Shown here one piece after another: positions 10,320 to 20,244 of a stretch of DNA of 35,402 nt. The position numbers were made by a program, and so were the translations under genes. Origin of the DNA: Schoenoplectus triqueter (taxonomy: Eukaryota > Streptophyta > Magnoliopsida > Poales > Cyperaceae); assembly GCA_964058805.1 (NCBI GenBank), contig CAXKVV010000239.1:1-35402 (forward strand). The letters are read 5' to 3'. Numbering within the stretch: position 1 is the first letter of the stretch; each line of letters opens with the position of its first letter. Under the pieces are notes generated by a model. That model made no database searches and was not told where the DNA came from. It saw only the letters and a program-made list of their open reading frames with translations.

Positions 10320-11173
10320 TGTTAAACTGTGAAACAAAATTTAAATTAACGTAAATAAAAAAATTAGTTAATTCAATAATTAAGGGGATATAATTACTTA
10401 TAGGTATGGGCGCATATATATATAATATATATTAAATAGATAAATAAATCTTCTAATAAATTTTAAATATTTATTTGGCTATTTATTAACAATCTAAATA
10501 ATTAAGCAACACAGACCCAAAATTTATTTAATGAAAAGAAACAAATTTAAATATCAACAAAGATGAATTTTGAAATTTAAAATAAACAGTAAACCAGTCA
10601 GTCTAAATAAAATGATTTAAGACTAACTAGTAAATATTAGAAACACGCAATATAAAAGTATATATATATAATAATAAAAGTAATGACAATTATTTTACAG
10701 TTAATTGGAAAATTCGGTTTGCTACACCAATGATCATAAATCCCTGGCCACAGCAAATCCCGTATCACCAAGCCTATCTATCACCGGCCCATCCCATCCC
10801 ATTTAATTTCCCTTTCTCTCTCTGCATTTACTTCCCTCTGAGCAGTCTCTTCTCCCTCATTTAATTCGGTAATTAATACCGTCATTTCTCGTTCCCCACT
10901 CTCCTCTCTCTCTCTGTCGCGCCGCTCCATTCCTTGCCTGTCTCTCTCTCTCTCTCTCGCTCAGGCGACATGATTCCCCCGGTTTTGAGCTTACCGCTTG
11001 GGACGCCATCCCCCACTTGTGATTTCACTCGATGGCCCCTCTGGTACTCCGCCGTTTCCTCTGATTTGCCTCAATTTTCTGCCATATCTCCACCCTATTT
11101 CCCCCCCTCTTTCTGTCACCTCACCCCTCTAGGCCTCTATGTCGTCCTTGCAACCGTCGTCGTTGCCCTCCCC

Positions 11174-11180
11174 TATAAAG
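11174..11180 (+). promoter_or_regulatory. TATA box of the 5' LTR promoter
   Basis: CCCTATAAAGGGAGCCCC is a strong TATA context, followed at about 30 bases by a CT-rich start-site-like stretch (CTCTCTGTTGTTGG). It would start the genomic RNA near 11205, which puts the U3/R border there. It sits at the end of a promoter-like CT-repeat region. The start site itself is inferred. Confidence 0.7.
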
Positions 11181-13025
11181 GGAGCCCCTAGCCTCCCTCT
11201 TACTCTCTGTTGTTGGTCGGATTATCTCATGTGCTGAGAATAACCTATTGTCTAAATCTCTTATAAATTTGTGTTGGGTTGCGATTTTTCTTGATAGAGG
11301 GAGGGTTGGCCGGAGACTCCCCGAGGAAGTACTCGCCCCTGTTGAAACTTTCCCCCTTGCCCTTGCTTGCCTTCTCTGTCGCTGGTAAACCCTAAAAATC
11401 CCCTTTTCTATTCTGTAATTCTGTTGCCTATGTTATGCTGTTTGTCGATCCATTATGGCTTGTGGGCTTGTTGTGGGTACTGGTAAAAGGGTGGTCCTTG
11501 TTCTTGCTGGTATGCTCTGAAGTGTTTGGCTGGTTTATTTTGTTGCCTTTTTCTTATACTGGCCCCCTTTCTGGTCTGCCCTCTGATATTGGTACTTGGA
11601 ACTGTTCAATTGTGTGCTTGTACCAGTAGTTGGTACAGCCCTGGGTTCTGGCTTGGTTGGTTATGAATGACTCACTACTTGTGGTCTCGGTTGGTGATTG
11701 AAAACCTGATTTTTTTTGCTTGTTGCTCTGGTTGATCTTGTTTGTATATGGGGCTGCTTGCTAGTGTCCCTTTTTCCTTCTTGTGCTGGTTCGGTGTTGG
11801 GCTTCAGAACTGTGGCTGTTAAGTTGTGATTAATTGAGCCTAAGTTAATATTATGGGAACTGGATCAAAATAGTGAAAGAGGAGTAGGCCCAAACCAAAT
11901 ATTATGGACTTAATAGATAAGTAGGAATTTTATTGGACCGGTTGGGCTTAGAACCGAATTGAGAACTTCAATAAGGAATGTACAAAAGAAGTTTAGCCTC
12001 GTTTTGAACAATCTGGATTTAACAAATATATATTAATCTCATTAGGCCACTAATTAAGTCATAATAAATTTAATTTAGATTGTCGTTCGGATGAGTATTA
12101 AAATTAAGGCCTAATGATTTAAAAGGAGCAAGATAATTAAGTGATAGAATAAATATGTGATCAAATAAATTGGAAGCCGCCCCGAAAGGTTTGGCGGTAT
12201 CCATGGACTAATACGTAAACTTAAAGAATCGGGAAATGATTAAATTCCCTGACTGCCCCCGATTCGGGATATCGGTGCATTGGCACCAACGATTTGGTAG
12301 TCAGCGTATGATCCCGAACATTAAAACACCAACACATATTAATATAATAACTTTTTTCTTTATTTTGCTTTTGTTTTATTCATTTTTCTTTATTTTATTT
12401 ATTTCTTTTTAATCCTTTTTATTTTACCTTTGATCTTAAAATTATTTTTCTAACTTATAAAATCTATTAATCAATTTCTCTGTTTTTAACAAATTAATTA
12501 TTATAAGTATAAGTAAGTCAATTAAGGAATAACATTAAGTTAACTTATTTAATTTAAGTAAATTAAATTAGTTACGTTACTCAAAATAAACATAATCTCT
12601 AGATTATAAAAATAATACTAGAACAACTAAAATAAAACATAATTAAATAATAGATTATAGATAATTAAGAGTTATAAAATAATAACTTAAATTACAATAA
12701 CAATTTAGATTTTTAAATTATATATATTAATCAATTTCTCTATTTTAAATTAATTGGTTTAGAAATTAAATCCGTAAACTCGAATCTAAAATAAAGATTA
12801 AACGTATAAAAATGATCTAGAACGATAAACATAAGTTAACAAAATCAGTATGCGAACGACGAAAATTTTCCGGCACCGCATAGATGCAGCAGAAATGCTG
12901 CCGAAATTTTCAAGAAAAGACGATAAAATCGGAACGACCGTTTAATTAATTATCAATCTAATTTAGTTAGTAATTGTTAAGTAAATCAAGTAAAACTAAT
13001 AAACATCTAATTTAAATTAAAATAG

Positions 13026-13158
13026 GTGATACAGTCGACTCGGATCCACTCGCGGAGTACGAGGTCATTCCCGACCCGACGTACGCGGACACCGACCCCG
13101 AGGCCGGTGTTCTACCTCCGGAGTAGAGCGACTCCGCGATCCTCACCAGCACTCCCAG
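13026..13158 (+). other. GC-rich exon-like island inside the LTR
   Basis: Within AT-rich DNA, 133 bases of GC-rich sequence are bounded by an acceptor-like AAAATAG (AG at 13024-13025) and a donor-like CCCAG|GTACGG (GT at 13159-13160). One frame (from 13025) reads 33 protein-like codons, including 'EYEVIPDPTYADTDPEAG', then a TAG at 13124-13126. It could be an internal leader exon or a captured end of a host coding exon. The other LTR has the same block at 22951-23083. Confidence 0.4.
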
Positions 13159-13572
13159 GTACGGTTTCCTGGGATTTAATCTTCTTTCTTCAGAATTAGG
13201 AACCCAAACCGAAAATAAAATGTTTTTAAAATAAATCTGAATTGCGGTGTTTTTGTCCAAATTAACTAGAGACTGAATCTGACCTGTCATTTGCATCCGG
13301 TAAATTGACCAGCATGTTTGAGACATACCCGCATTTACATGTCATATCATGTCATACTGCACGTAGACAGGACAGGAGTAGGATCCGGGAAATAGTCCCG
13401 AGATAGGATTAGATAGAATTAAATATTTCAAGTTGTAGATTATAATTATTAGGAAAAATATTATTATTATCACTAATTATTAATTAAGTCAGGTAGTTAA
13501 TCATGCATTAAATGCATGGGAGTGTTGAGAGGCGGACCGGGTAATTCTCAGTCTGAGGTTGCCTTGCATAAC

Positions 13573-13627
13573 CAGACCGCTGCGGTTACGTACGGTGACC
13601 CATAGGCCCGTGGGACCCACCGGTCTG
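13573..13627 (+). repeat. Imperfect GC-rich hairpin in the LTR
   Basis: CAGACCG (13573-13579) pairs with CGGTCTG (13621-13627). Inside, GGTGACCC and GGGACCCACC give further partial pairing. It could form a stable RNA structure in the long leader. The same structure is in the 3' LTR, 9,925 bases further on. Confidence 0.5.
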
Positions 13628-13930
13628 TATATGCACTGCGCATCTTTGCCTGTCGGGTTATCCACCGACCCCGTCAGTTGGCGGGTTCGGCTGTGTCGGA
13701 GTGTTTAATTTTTGATCAATATTATCATTAATCTTAATATAAATAAGAATGTTTATCCAAATTTGAGCGATCAGGATACCGTGTCTTTCAGTTTTTAGTG
13801 TGGGCGGCCATATTCAAGATTGGAATCTACTCCGAGATATTATATTTATTTTATTTATCCGGCTTATTTAGGATCCTAGTATTGTCCGAAGGGCTTTCTC
13901 CTTTGGCCCTCAGTTGGTACAGAGAAAGTC

Positions 13931-14053
13931 GGGATGCGGTCCTCTGGCCCTAGTGGGTACAGTGTAGGCTCCCATTTGTATATACTCCGTTTTGTTACTT
14001 TACGGGATGCGGTCCTCTGACCCTTGGTTGGTACAGTGTAGGCTCCCATTTGT
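13931..14053 (+). repeat. 73-bp tandem duplication in the LTR
   Basis: The words GGGATGCGGTCCTCTG and GTACAGTGTAGGCTCCCATT appear twice, starting at 13931 and 14004, with a diverged third partial copy just before (CTTTGGCCCTCAGTTGGTAC). The 3' LTR has them at 23856 and 23929. Confidence 0.85.
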
Positions 14054-14306
14054 TTCCGATTTGTCAATTCACGGGTAGTTATATCCTTTGGCGATATGGC
14101 AATTGAAAGCATAATTATTTAAACCCCCTTTGCTCATATTATTATTATTATTATTATTATGTGAGGTGGATCATCAGATTCAGAATACCGAGTACGTGCT
14201 TTTAGCCGTCACTCTCCTAGGGCGTTATCGCTCCGGGAGGCCGAATTTTCCCAGGGTATTCAGGGCATTGGCGCCCGCTTACTCGAAAATCCTAAGTTTG
14301 TAAGTT

Positions 14307-14368
14307 GGGCCCGAATACGTGCCCGCTTAGGTAAGTCACAAGTCCAGGGCCCGATCACGTGCCCGCTT
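14307..14368 (+). promoter_or_regulatory. Duplicated ACGTG-containing boxes in the LTR
   Basis: GGGCCCGAATACGTGCCCGC (14307) and GGGCCCGATCACGTGCCCGC (14347) are repeated 40 bases apart. The second contains a perfect CACGTG G-box palindrome (14356-14361), the core bound by plant bZIP and bHLH factors. Whether they act as binding sites is unknown. Confidence 0.5.
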
Positions 14369-14649
14369 GTGGATGGACTGATGATCTGCAACTGGGTTAT
14401 ATTTATACGGGTGTTTTTAAATCTCGTACCTTATACATATTTATCATATATTATATCCGCATTTCCACAGATTTTTCCTTTCGGGTTTATTTGCCATTTC
14501 ATCTCATTCATATAGAAGTTTTTCTCAAACGTGCATAAAGTATTGTTATACTACATACAATTAATATAATGCATTTAAAATACAGTATCGGTGTTTGGGT
14601 CCAGTCTAGGAAAGCAGATAAAATCTTAAGGCTGGATCTAAATCCGTAC

Positions 14650-14672
14650 TGAGTAATTTTTAAAATTACTCA
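14650..14672 (+). repeat. Perfect 23-bp palindrome in the LTR
   Basis: TGAGTAATTTT, a single T, then AAAATTACTCA. The 11-bp arms match exactly. The copy in the 3' LTR is at 24575-24597. Confidence 0.9.
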
Positions 14673-15001
14673 CGTTTCCACGGTGGTTGTGGGATCCAGG
14701 TATTACAGGTGCGGGACTGAGTGTGGATGAGAGTGCTAGGTGCAGTCCTGCGTGATGACAGGGATGCTTCGCCACATTTGCAAGTGAGCCGGGTAGTTGG
14801 ATAGGATCCATCGGGTTTTGCGTTTTATTTCTTTCTTTTGGGTTTTTGTTTGAGAGACTTGCTGCCCATTCCGATGGAGCTAGCCCCGCCTATGTAGGCG
14901 TTGTATACTCTTTGTTCATTCTGGACTGTATGGTCATGTATTTATATTTGTTATTATTTTGTTTATTCTGAGATTTATCTTATTTTATTCAGTTAGCCTT
15001 T

Positions 15002-15027
15002 CGTACGCACGTCTCGTCGTGCGTACG
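15002..15027 (+). repeat. Perfect 10-bp-stem hairpin near the LTR end
   Basis: CGTACGCACG (15002-15011), loop TCTCGT, CGTGCGTACG (15018-15027). It lies 50 bases before the end of the LTR and about 58 before the primer binding site, so it would be in the RNA leader. The 3' LTR copy is at 24927-24952. Confidence 0.9.
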
Positions 15028-15077
15028 TGGCGGGATTAAACACCCCTAATCTGATTCATTATTTCTGGGGTGTGACA

Positions 15078-15413
15078 TCCTTTGGTGGTATCAGAGCATG
15101 GATTTTATAAATCCGATTTCATATAAACCATGCTAGAATAACATCTAAGAAATCCCGAGAGGTGAATAAAATAAACAAAACAATGATATATACCTGACTT
15201 AGGTTTGTGAGGGGTAGGTCTAGAAAGGACGGGGCAGACGTTACACGCACGGTTGCGTAGTTTCGCTGCTCCCGCTGGATCCCATTGCACGTGACGGAGT
15301 AAAGAAAGATTTTAAATAATAAAGTGGGATAACTCGTAAGTATTTCAGCTTGTTATCACTTTGGACTTACGAGTATGTTTTCTTTTCTTTCTTACATCAG
15401 ATTTCTGGTCACC
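15078..15413 (+). other. Retrotransposon leader between LTR and Gag-Pol start
   Basis: This stretch carries the primer binding site, then an AT-rich and GC-mixed untranslated leader. It ends in a pyrimidine tract with CAG (15381-15400) that looks like a 3' splice site just before the preferred start codon. Confidence 0.7.
15086..15097 (+). other. Primer binding site for initiator tRNA-Met
   Basis: TGGTATCAGAGC begins 8 bases after the 5' LTR ends at 15077. It is complementary to the 3' end of plant initiator tRNA-Met, the usual minus-strand primer in this lineage. The bases just after it can fold: GCATGG (15096-15101) pairs with CCATGC (15128-15133), so the site overlaps a small hairpin. Confidence 0.95.
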
Positions 15414-18400
15414 ATGGTTCGATCTTCGGGTGGAGGTCATCAGTCGCGGAGACCCCATACCCGTTCTCAGGCCCCCTTGGGCCTACCCTCACCGGACCCA
15501 CAGCCCTCACGACCACGTACGAGTGAGGGTCACGTGGGCCACGATACCGCCAGTTCCACGCACCGTCCGCACCCCTCTGATGAGCGTGGTACCCCGTCTC
15601 CACTGTCTCCCCCGATCACTTCTCCCGGGACCCATACGCGCAGAGCGGCTCCCAGTACCCCGTCACCTGTGGATCCGCCACAGCCTGCGGCCCCGCCGCA
15701 GCCTATCTTATTCACCCCCGGGACTGACCCCGCCCAGCTCATGCAGGCCTTCTTCTCTGGGCTGGCGCAGTTTACCTCTCAGGCGAGCGCTGCGGGACAG
15801 ACGGCACAGGATCCGTTTGTCTCTGCGTTACGGGAGTTTGAGCGCCATCATACACCCCGATATGATGGCAGCGGCGGTTACGACGCTGCTGAGGAGTGGC
15901 TTGCAACAGTACAGGTCACTTTTCGTCTCTCGCGTACTCCCGAGGCCTACATGGCCGAGCTAGCAACCACCCTATTGGATCGCGACGCTCGCCACTGGTG
16001 GACCTCCCAGGAGCCTCAGCACGAGGGTGGAGTTCGAGCCATGTCGTGGGAGCGTTTCTCCGACATATTCAGGGCTCGCTTCATGGGAGAGCACCAGTTA
16101 TCTGTGCTCCGATACAGGTTCGAGACGCTGACACAGGGTTCTCGGACAGCTCGTCAGTATGGAGAGTTATTCATTCGACTCTCTCGTTACGCACCCGAGC
16201 TAGTCGCGGATCCAGCGCGACACCGAGCCCGATTTATTCGAGGACTTCAGCCGGCTTTGGCTAGTGTCCTCGACATCTACCCTGGTACGTCGGTGGAGTT
16301 TCTGATGGATAAGGCCGAGTACCAGGAGAGCCTTATTGGAGCGCGGGCTGCGGCCCGCAACATCCGACCCCGTTTCGAGGGAGCCTCCACCTCGCTCCCT
16401 CCGCCGCGACCCCCTACACCCGTACCGTCCCGTAGGCCCCCGCTGTATCCACAGAGATACCAGCCGTACCCGCAGAGATCCCCGCAGTACCCGCCGAGAC
16501 CCCAGCATGCCCCGCCGAGACCTCGCCCCGGTGTATGTCATTCGTGCCAGCAGCCGGGACACTGGGCACCCGACTGCCCACTCAGGGGTTCCCGACCGAC
16601 CCCGGGAGCCATATCGGCGCCTCCCCGACCAGCAGGAGGACGTGGAGCATCTACCCCGCCTCGAGGCGGAGGACGAGGACAGACGGCTCGCCCTATTGCT
16701 CGGGTTCACGCCGTCGTGGCTGACGAGGCCGCACCAGAGGTGGATGTGGAGCAGCCGTGCTATGAGGACCCCGTCGATGCCGAGCTTATTGCAGGTATGG
16801 TGTACATCTCTGACAGCCCTGCTTTTGTACTTATAGATACGGGGGCTAGTCATTCCTTCGTTTCATCACTATTTATCGCGTCACGCGAGTGGCCTACCGA
16901 GATTAGGACGCGAGCCATGGAGGTACAGACGCCACTAGGGAGGACCGCTATCGTCGACCGGATCTGTCGCGGACGTTTGGTTAGGATCGCGGGTAGGGAC
17001 CTAGTAGTAGACCTTACCGTCCTCGACATGCGAGACTTCGACGTACTTCTCGGACTCGATTGGTTGACGCGACACCGCGCCGTAGTCGATTGTGAGCGAT
17101 GCAGTGTGAGGTTCGGTGACGAGACGTCAGAGCCCTTTTATTTCCGAGGGAAGAAGCCAGGTACGAGAGTGCCGATTATATCCGCCATTCAGGCAAAGCA
17201 TCTCATGTCAGCGGGATGCGAGTATTACCTGGCGTCTGTTGTAGTTACGGACGCCAAGGTGGTGGATATATCGACTGTTCCCGTTGCGAGAGAGTATCCC
17301 GACATCTTTCCGGACGAGCTACCCGGCCTACCGCCTTCACGTGACGTAGAGTTCTGCATCGAGCTTCAGCCGGGCACGACGCCCGTCGCACGCGCCCCGT
17401 ACCGGATGGCACCCGCAGAGCTACGGGAGTTGAAGATTCAGTTGGAGGAGTTACTGGAGAAGGGATTTATACGTCCGAGCACCTCCCCTTGGGGTGCTCC
17501 GGTCTTGTTCGTCCGCAAGAAGGACGGTACCCTACGTCTATGCATAGACTATAGGGAGCTCAACAAGGTCACAGTGCCCAACAGGTATCCGATACCTCGT
17601 ATCGATGACCTGTTCGATCAGCTACAGGGTTCACAGGTATATTCCAAGATCGACCTACGATCTGGATACCATCAGCTGACCATTAGGGCTAGTGATGTCC
17701 CGAAGACTGCCTTCCGTACGCGATACGGTCACTACGAGTTCTTAGTTATGTCATTTGGTTTGACGAACGCCCCCGCGTATTTCATGAGCCTTATGCACAG
17801 GGTGTTCTCAGACTATCTAGACCAGTTCGTAGTAGTTTTCATTGACGATATACTCGTCTATTCGCGTAGTCGGGACGAGCACGCGCGCCATCTGAGACTG
17901 ACTCTGCAGCGGTTGAGAGAGCACAAGCTATATGCTAAGCTCTCGAAGTGCGAGTTTTGGCTCGAGCAGGTTGGATTCCTTGGACACATTATATCCAGGG
18001 ATGGACTTGCGGTGGACCCGCAGAAGATTTCGGCGATCACAGAGTGGAGACCCCCTACGTCTCAGACTGAGGTGCGGAGTTTCTTAGGACTCGCCGGGTA
18101 CTACCGGCGATTCGTAGAGGGATTCTCCGTACTCGCCGCACCATTGACCCAGCTATTGCAGAAGGGAGTCAAATTTGAGTGGACTCCCGAGCGACAGCAG
18201 AGCTTCGAGGAGCTCAAGAGACGTCTCGTCTCTGCGCCCATTCTAGCCATGCCGGTGCCCGATACGGAGTATTCGGTCTATACCGATGCATCCCGGCTTG
18301 GACTCGGGTGCGTCTTGATGCAGGAGGGGCACGTCATTGCCTACGCGTCACGACAGCTTAAGACCCATGAGAGGAACTATCCGACTCATGATTTGGAGTT

Positions 18401-20201
18401 GGCCGCCGTGATCTTCGCGTTGAAGATCTGGCGTCATTACCTCTATGGAGCGAAGTGCAAGATCTTCACCGATCATAAGAGCCTCAAGTATGTCTTTACG
18501 CAGAAGGAGCTCAATTTGAGACAGAGGCGATGGCTGGAGTTGATGAAGGATTACGAGCTGGAGATCCTTTATCACCCCGGCAAGGCCAATGTAGTGGCTG
18601 ACGCTTTGAGTCGCAAGAGTAGCGCGAACCTTGCGACTCTGATCACCGAGCAGCACCAGTTGATTGAGGACACGCGACGACTGGATCTCGTCATGACTGT
18701 TGCGGACGCGCCATGCACCTCCACCTCGATCGACATTGCCACGGCAGCGCCATTGAGCATACGACCTACGTTACGAGACGAGATACGACTCGCACAGCCT
18801 TCCGATCCACTCTTGGCGAAGTACATCGCTAGTGTACCTCAGGGCACCGCACCGCGATTCCACATCGCTGACGATGGAGCTCTCCTGTTCGACGATCGCC
18901 TGTGCGTACCTAAGGACCCAGATCTCAAGAGCAAGATCTTAACAGAGGCCCACGATTCAGGATACGCTATTCATCCGGGCGAGACCAAGATGTATCAGAC
19001 CCTCAAGAGACATTTCTGGTGGAAGAAGATGCACCGGGAGATAGCCCAGTACGTGGCTAGGTGTCTCGTATGTCAGAAGGTTAAGGCCGACCGCAAGAGG
19101 CCGGCTGGGCTGATACAGCCCTTACCGAAGTCCCAGCGTAAGTTCGACATCATTACGATGGACTTCGTGACCGGGTTGCCCAGGACGCGACAGGGGCACA
19201 ACGCAGTTTGGGTTATAGTTGACACGCTTACCAAGGTCGCACACTTCATTCCCTTTCGATTAGGGACTTCGGCCGAGGATATGGGGAGGTTATACCTGGC
19301 CTGGCAGTACCGACATCATGGAGTACCTACACGGATCATCTCCGACCGTGACCCGCGTTTTACGTCTCGATTTTGGGGGAGATTCCAGGAGGCCCTTGGG
19401 ACGACGCTCAGTTTCAGCACCGCTTTCCATCCACAGACCGACGGACAGTCCGAGCGTACGATCCAGACTCTCGAGGACATGCTACGAGCCTGCGCACTCA
19501 CGATGAGTGGAGATTGGGAGCTGCACCTCAGTTTGTCAGAGTTCGCGTATAACAGTAGCTATCACGCTTCGATCGGTATGTCCCCTTTCGAGGCGCTCTA
19601 CGGACAGCCAGTACGTACACCCGTATGCTGGGGACCCACCGGCATGTACGAGCCTACGACATCCGAGATGATCAACGAGAGTCATGCCACCGTCAAGTTG
19701 ATCCACGAGCGTCTACGTGCGGCCCAGGACCGACAGAGACGTTACGCGGACCCCAAGAGACGCGACTTCCAGCTGACTGTGGGCGAGCACGCGTTATTGA
19801 GAGTCTCGCCCACCAAGGGCGTTATGAGGTTCGGAGTCAAGGGGAAGCTCGCACCACGATATATTGGACCGTTCCTGATTCTCGAGCGAGTTGGACCTGC
19901 AGCATATCGACTTGCTCTGCCGCCTTCGCTCGCAGGCGTACACAACGTCTTCCATGTATCACAGTTGAGACGTTACGTATCCGACCCTACCCACGTCTTG
20001 GAGGTCGAGCCTCTTCATGTGGAGCCGGACTTATCTTACAGAGAGCGACCGTTACGCATACTAGACACACAGGTGACCCAGCTCCGGAGACGATCCATTC
20101 CTCGAGTTCTCGTGCAGTGGGAGCATCATTCGCCACGAGAGGCTACCTGGGAGCTAGAGAGCGAGATGCGCGGGAGCCACCCTGAGCTTTTCACGACGTG
20201 A
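15414..20201 (+). CDS. Gag-Pol polyprotein with C-terminal chromodomain
   Basis: One uninterrupted frame makes all proteins for particle assembly, reverse transcription and integration. I choose the ATG at 15414 (1,595 residues) for its ACCATGG context. The frame opens at 15375 (1,608 residues, numbering used here). Gag fills the first 400 or so residues, Pro-rich at both ends, with a CX2CX4HX4C zinc knuckle at 388-401. Protease shows IDTGAS at 487-492. RT spans about 665-870, with [11 protein letters not shown] and the catalytic FIDD at 822-825. RNase H has D971, E1008, D1033 and D1076. Integrase has the zinc residues H1193, H1200, C1230, C1233 and catalytic D1263, D1324, E1360 with the D-35-E spacing, then the GPF motif at 1498-1500. 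A chromodomain at about 1559-1605 ends the protein and likely targets integration to marked chromatin. No stop, frameshift or missing catalytic residue is visible. Confidence 0.96.
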   Translation: MVRSSGGGHQSRRPHTRSQAPLGLPSPDPQPSRPRTSEGHVGHDTASSTHRPHPSDERGTPSPLSPPITSPGTHTRRAAPSTPSPVDPPQPAAPPQPILFTPGTDPAQLMQAFFSGLAQFTSQASAAGQTAQDPFVSALREFERHHTPRYDGSGGYDAAEEWLATVQVTFRLSRTPEAYMAELATTLLDRDARHWWTSQEPQHEGGVRAMSWERFSDIFRARFMGEHQLSVLRYRFETLTQGSRTARQYGELFIRLSRYAPELVADPARHRARFIRGLQPALASVLDIYPGTSVEFLMDKAEYQESLIGARAAARNIRPRFEGASTSLPPPRPPTPVPSRRPPLYPQRYQPYPQRSPQYPPRPQHAPPRPRPGVCHSCQQPGHWAPDCPLRGSRPTPGAISAPPRPAGGRGASTPPRGGGRGQTARPIARVHAVVADEAAPEVDVEQPCYEDPVDAELIAGMVYISDSPAFVLIDTGASHSFVSSLFIASREWPTEIRTRAMEVQTPLGRTAIVDRICRGRLVRIAGRDLVVDLTVLDMRDFDVLLGLDWLTRHRAVVDCERCSVRFGDETSEPFYFRGKKPGTRVPIISAIQAKHLMSAGCEYYLASVVVTDAKVVDISTVPVAREYPDIFPDELPGLPPSRDVEFCIELQPGTTPVARAPYRMAPAELRELKIQLEELLEKGFIRPSTSPWGAPVLFVRKKDGTLRLCIDYRELNKVTVPNRYPIPRIDDLFDQLQGSQVYSKIDLRSGYHQLTIRASDVPKTAFRTRYGHYEFLVMSFGLTNAPAYFMSLMHRVFSDYLDQFVVVFIDDILVYSRSRDEHARHLRLTLQRLREHKLYAKLSKCEFWLEQVGFLGHIISRDGLAVDPQKISAITEWRPPTSQTEVRSFLGLAGYYRRFVEGFSVLAAPLTQLLQKGVKFEWTPERQQSFEELKRRLVSAPILAMPVPDTEYSVYTDASRLGLGCVLMQEGHVIAYASRQLKTHERNYPTHDLELAAVIFALKIWRHYLYGAKCKIFTDHKSLKYVFTQKELNLRQRRWLELMKDYELEILYHPGKANVVADALSRKSSANLATLITEQHQLIEDTRRLDLVMTVADAPCTSTSIDIATAAPLSIRPTLRDEIRLAQPSDPLLAKYIASVPQGTAPRFHIADDGALLFDDRLCVPKDPDLKSKILTEAHDSGYAIHPGETKMYQTLKRHFWWKKMHREIAQYVARCLVCQKVKADRKRPAGLIQPLPKSQRKFDIITMDFVTGLPRTRQGHNAVWVIVDTLTKVAHFIPFRLGTSAEDMGRLYLAWQYRHHGVPTRIISDRDPRFTSRFWGRFQEALGTTLSFSTAFHPQTDGQSERTIQTLEDMLRACALTMSGDWELHLSLSEFAYNSSYHASIGMSPFEALYGQPVRTPVCWGPTGMYEPTTSEMINESHATVKLIHERLRAAQDRQRRYADPKRRDFQLTVGEHALLRVSPTKGVMRFGVKGKLAPRYIGPFLILERVGPAAYRLALPPSLAGVHNVFHVSQLRRYVSDPTHVLEVEPLHVEPDLSYRERPLRILDTQVTQLRRRSIPRVLVQWEHHSPREATWELESEMRGSHPELFTT
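16536..16577 (+). other. Gag zinc knuckle
   Basis: [14 protein letters not shown] encodes the CCHC motif with the standard spacing. It marks the nucleocapsid part of Gag, which binds the element's RNA, and is followed by an RG-rich linker (GGRG, RGGGRG) before the protease. Confidence 0.9.
20050..20198 (+). other. Chromodomain at the polyprotein C-terminus
   Basis: The last 50 residues contain '[20 protein letters not shown]', '[18 protein letters not shown]' and 'HPELF'. The V-QW and EATWE motifs are the chromodomain core in plant chromoviruses. It is the variant type of the Tekay/Del group, in which not all the aromatic cage residues of classical chromodomains are kept. Confidence 0.85.
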
Positions 20202-20209
20202 GTTTTCGT

Positions 20210-20244
20210 TTCGAGGACGAACCTTATTTTAAGGGGGAGAGAAA
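20210..20244 (+). other. Polypurine tract and upstream TTCGAGGACGAA motif
   Basis: TTCGAGGACGAA (20210-20221) lies just after the stop codon, followed by AAGGGGGAGAGAAA (20231-20244), which abuts the 3' LTR. The purine run is the primer for plus-strand DNA. The motif before it is widespread in plant chromoviruses. Confidence 0.92.

Larger units (their letters stand above)
10320..15077 (+). repeat. 5' LTR (4,758 bp)
   Basis: It begins TGTTAAACTG and ends GGTGTGACA. Composition is patchy: an AT-rich start (10320-10720), a CT-rich promoter-like block (10790-10970), a GC-richer leader with TATA box, a long AT-rich section (11850-13020), a GC-rich exon-like island (13026-13158), then a mixed part with short repeats and hairpins to the end. 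Differences from the 3' LTR were seen at about 10360, 10810, 11783, 12251, 12381, 14426 and 14956. Small open frames such as 10934-11191, 11435-11629 and 13876-14112 occur identically in both LTRs and have no family resemblance. Confidence 0.97.
11385..15400 (+). other. Candidate intron in the Gag-Pol leader
   Basis: A plausible 5' splice site, GCTG|GTAAAC (GT at 11385-11386), lies about 180 bases after the predicted start. A strong 3' splice site, with a T/C-rich run TTTTCTTTTCTTTCTTACAT then CAG, has its AG at 15399-15400. Splicing would remove most of R/U5 and the primer binding site, plus an earlier in-frame ATG at 15375. The ATG at 15414 (ACCATGG) would then lie 14 bases into the second exon. 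This would give an mRNA for translation that cannot serve as a reverse-transcription template, while unspliced RNA stays genomic. It is inference from the sites only. Confidence 0.4.

Noticed and set aside
10934..11191. 85-codon frame in the LTR, repeated at 20859-21116
   Set aside because: It lies upstream of the predicted transcription start, is CT-repeat-driven in composition and has no family resemblance. It appears twice only because it is in both LTRs.
13012..13326. 104-codon minus-strand frame in the LTR (also 22937-23251)
   Set aside because: It is antisense across the exon-like island and AT-rich flanks. The composition looks like a shadow and no family was recognised.
15375..15377. 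First ATG of the Gag-Pol frame as the start codon
   Set aside because: Its context (GAGTATGTT) is poorer than the in-frame ACCATGG 39 bases later, and it lies upstream of the candidate 3' splice site. It cannot be excluded for unspliced RNA.
15361..20185. Other-frame ORFs of 60 to 217 codons across Gag-Pol
   Set aside because: They are shadows of the GC-rich polyprotein gene, which carries every recognised domain in a single frame.
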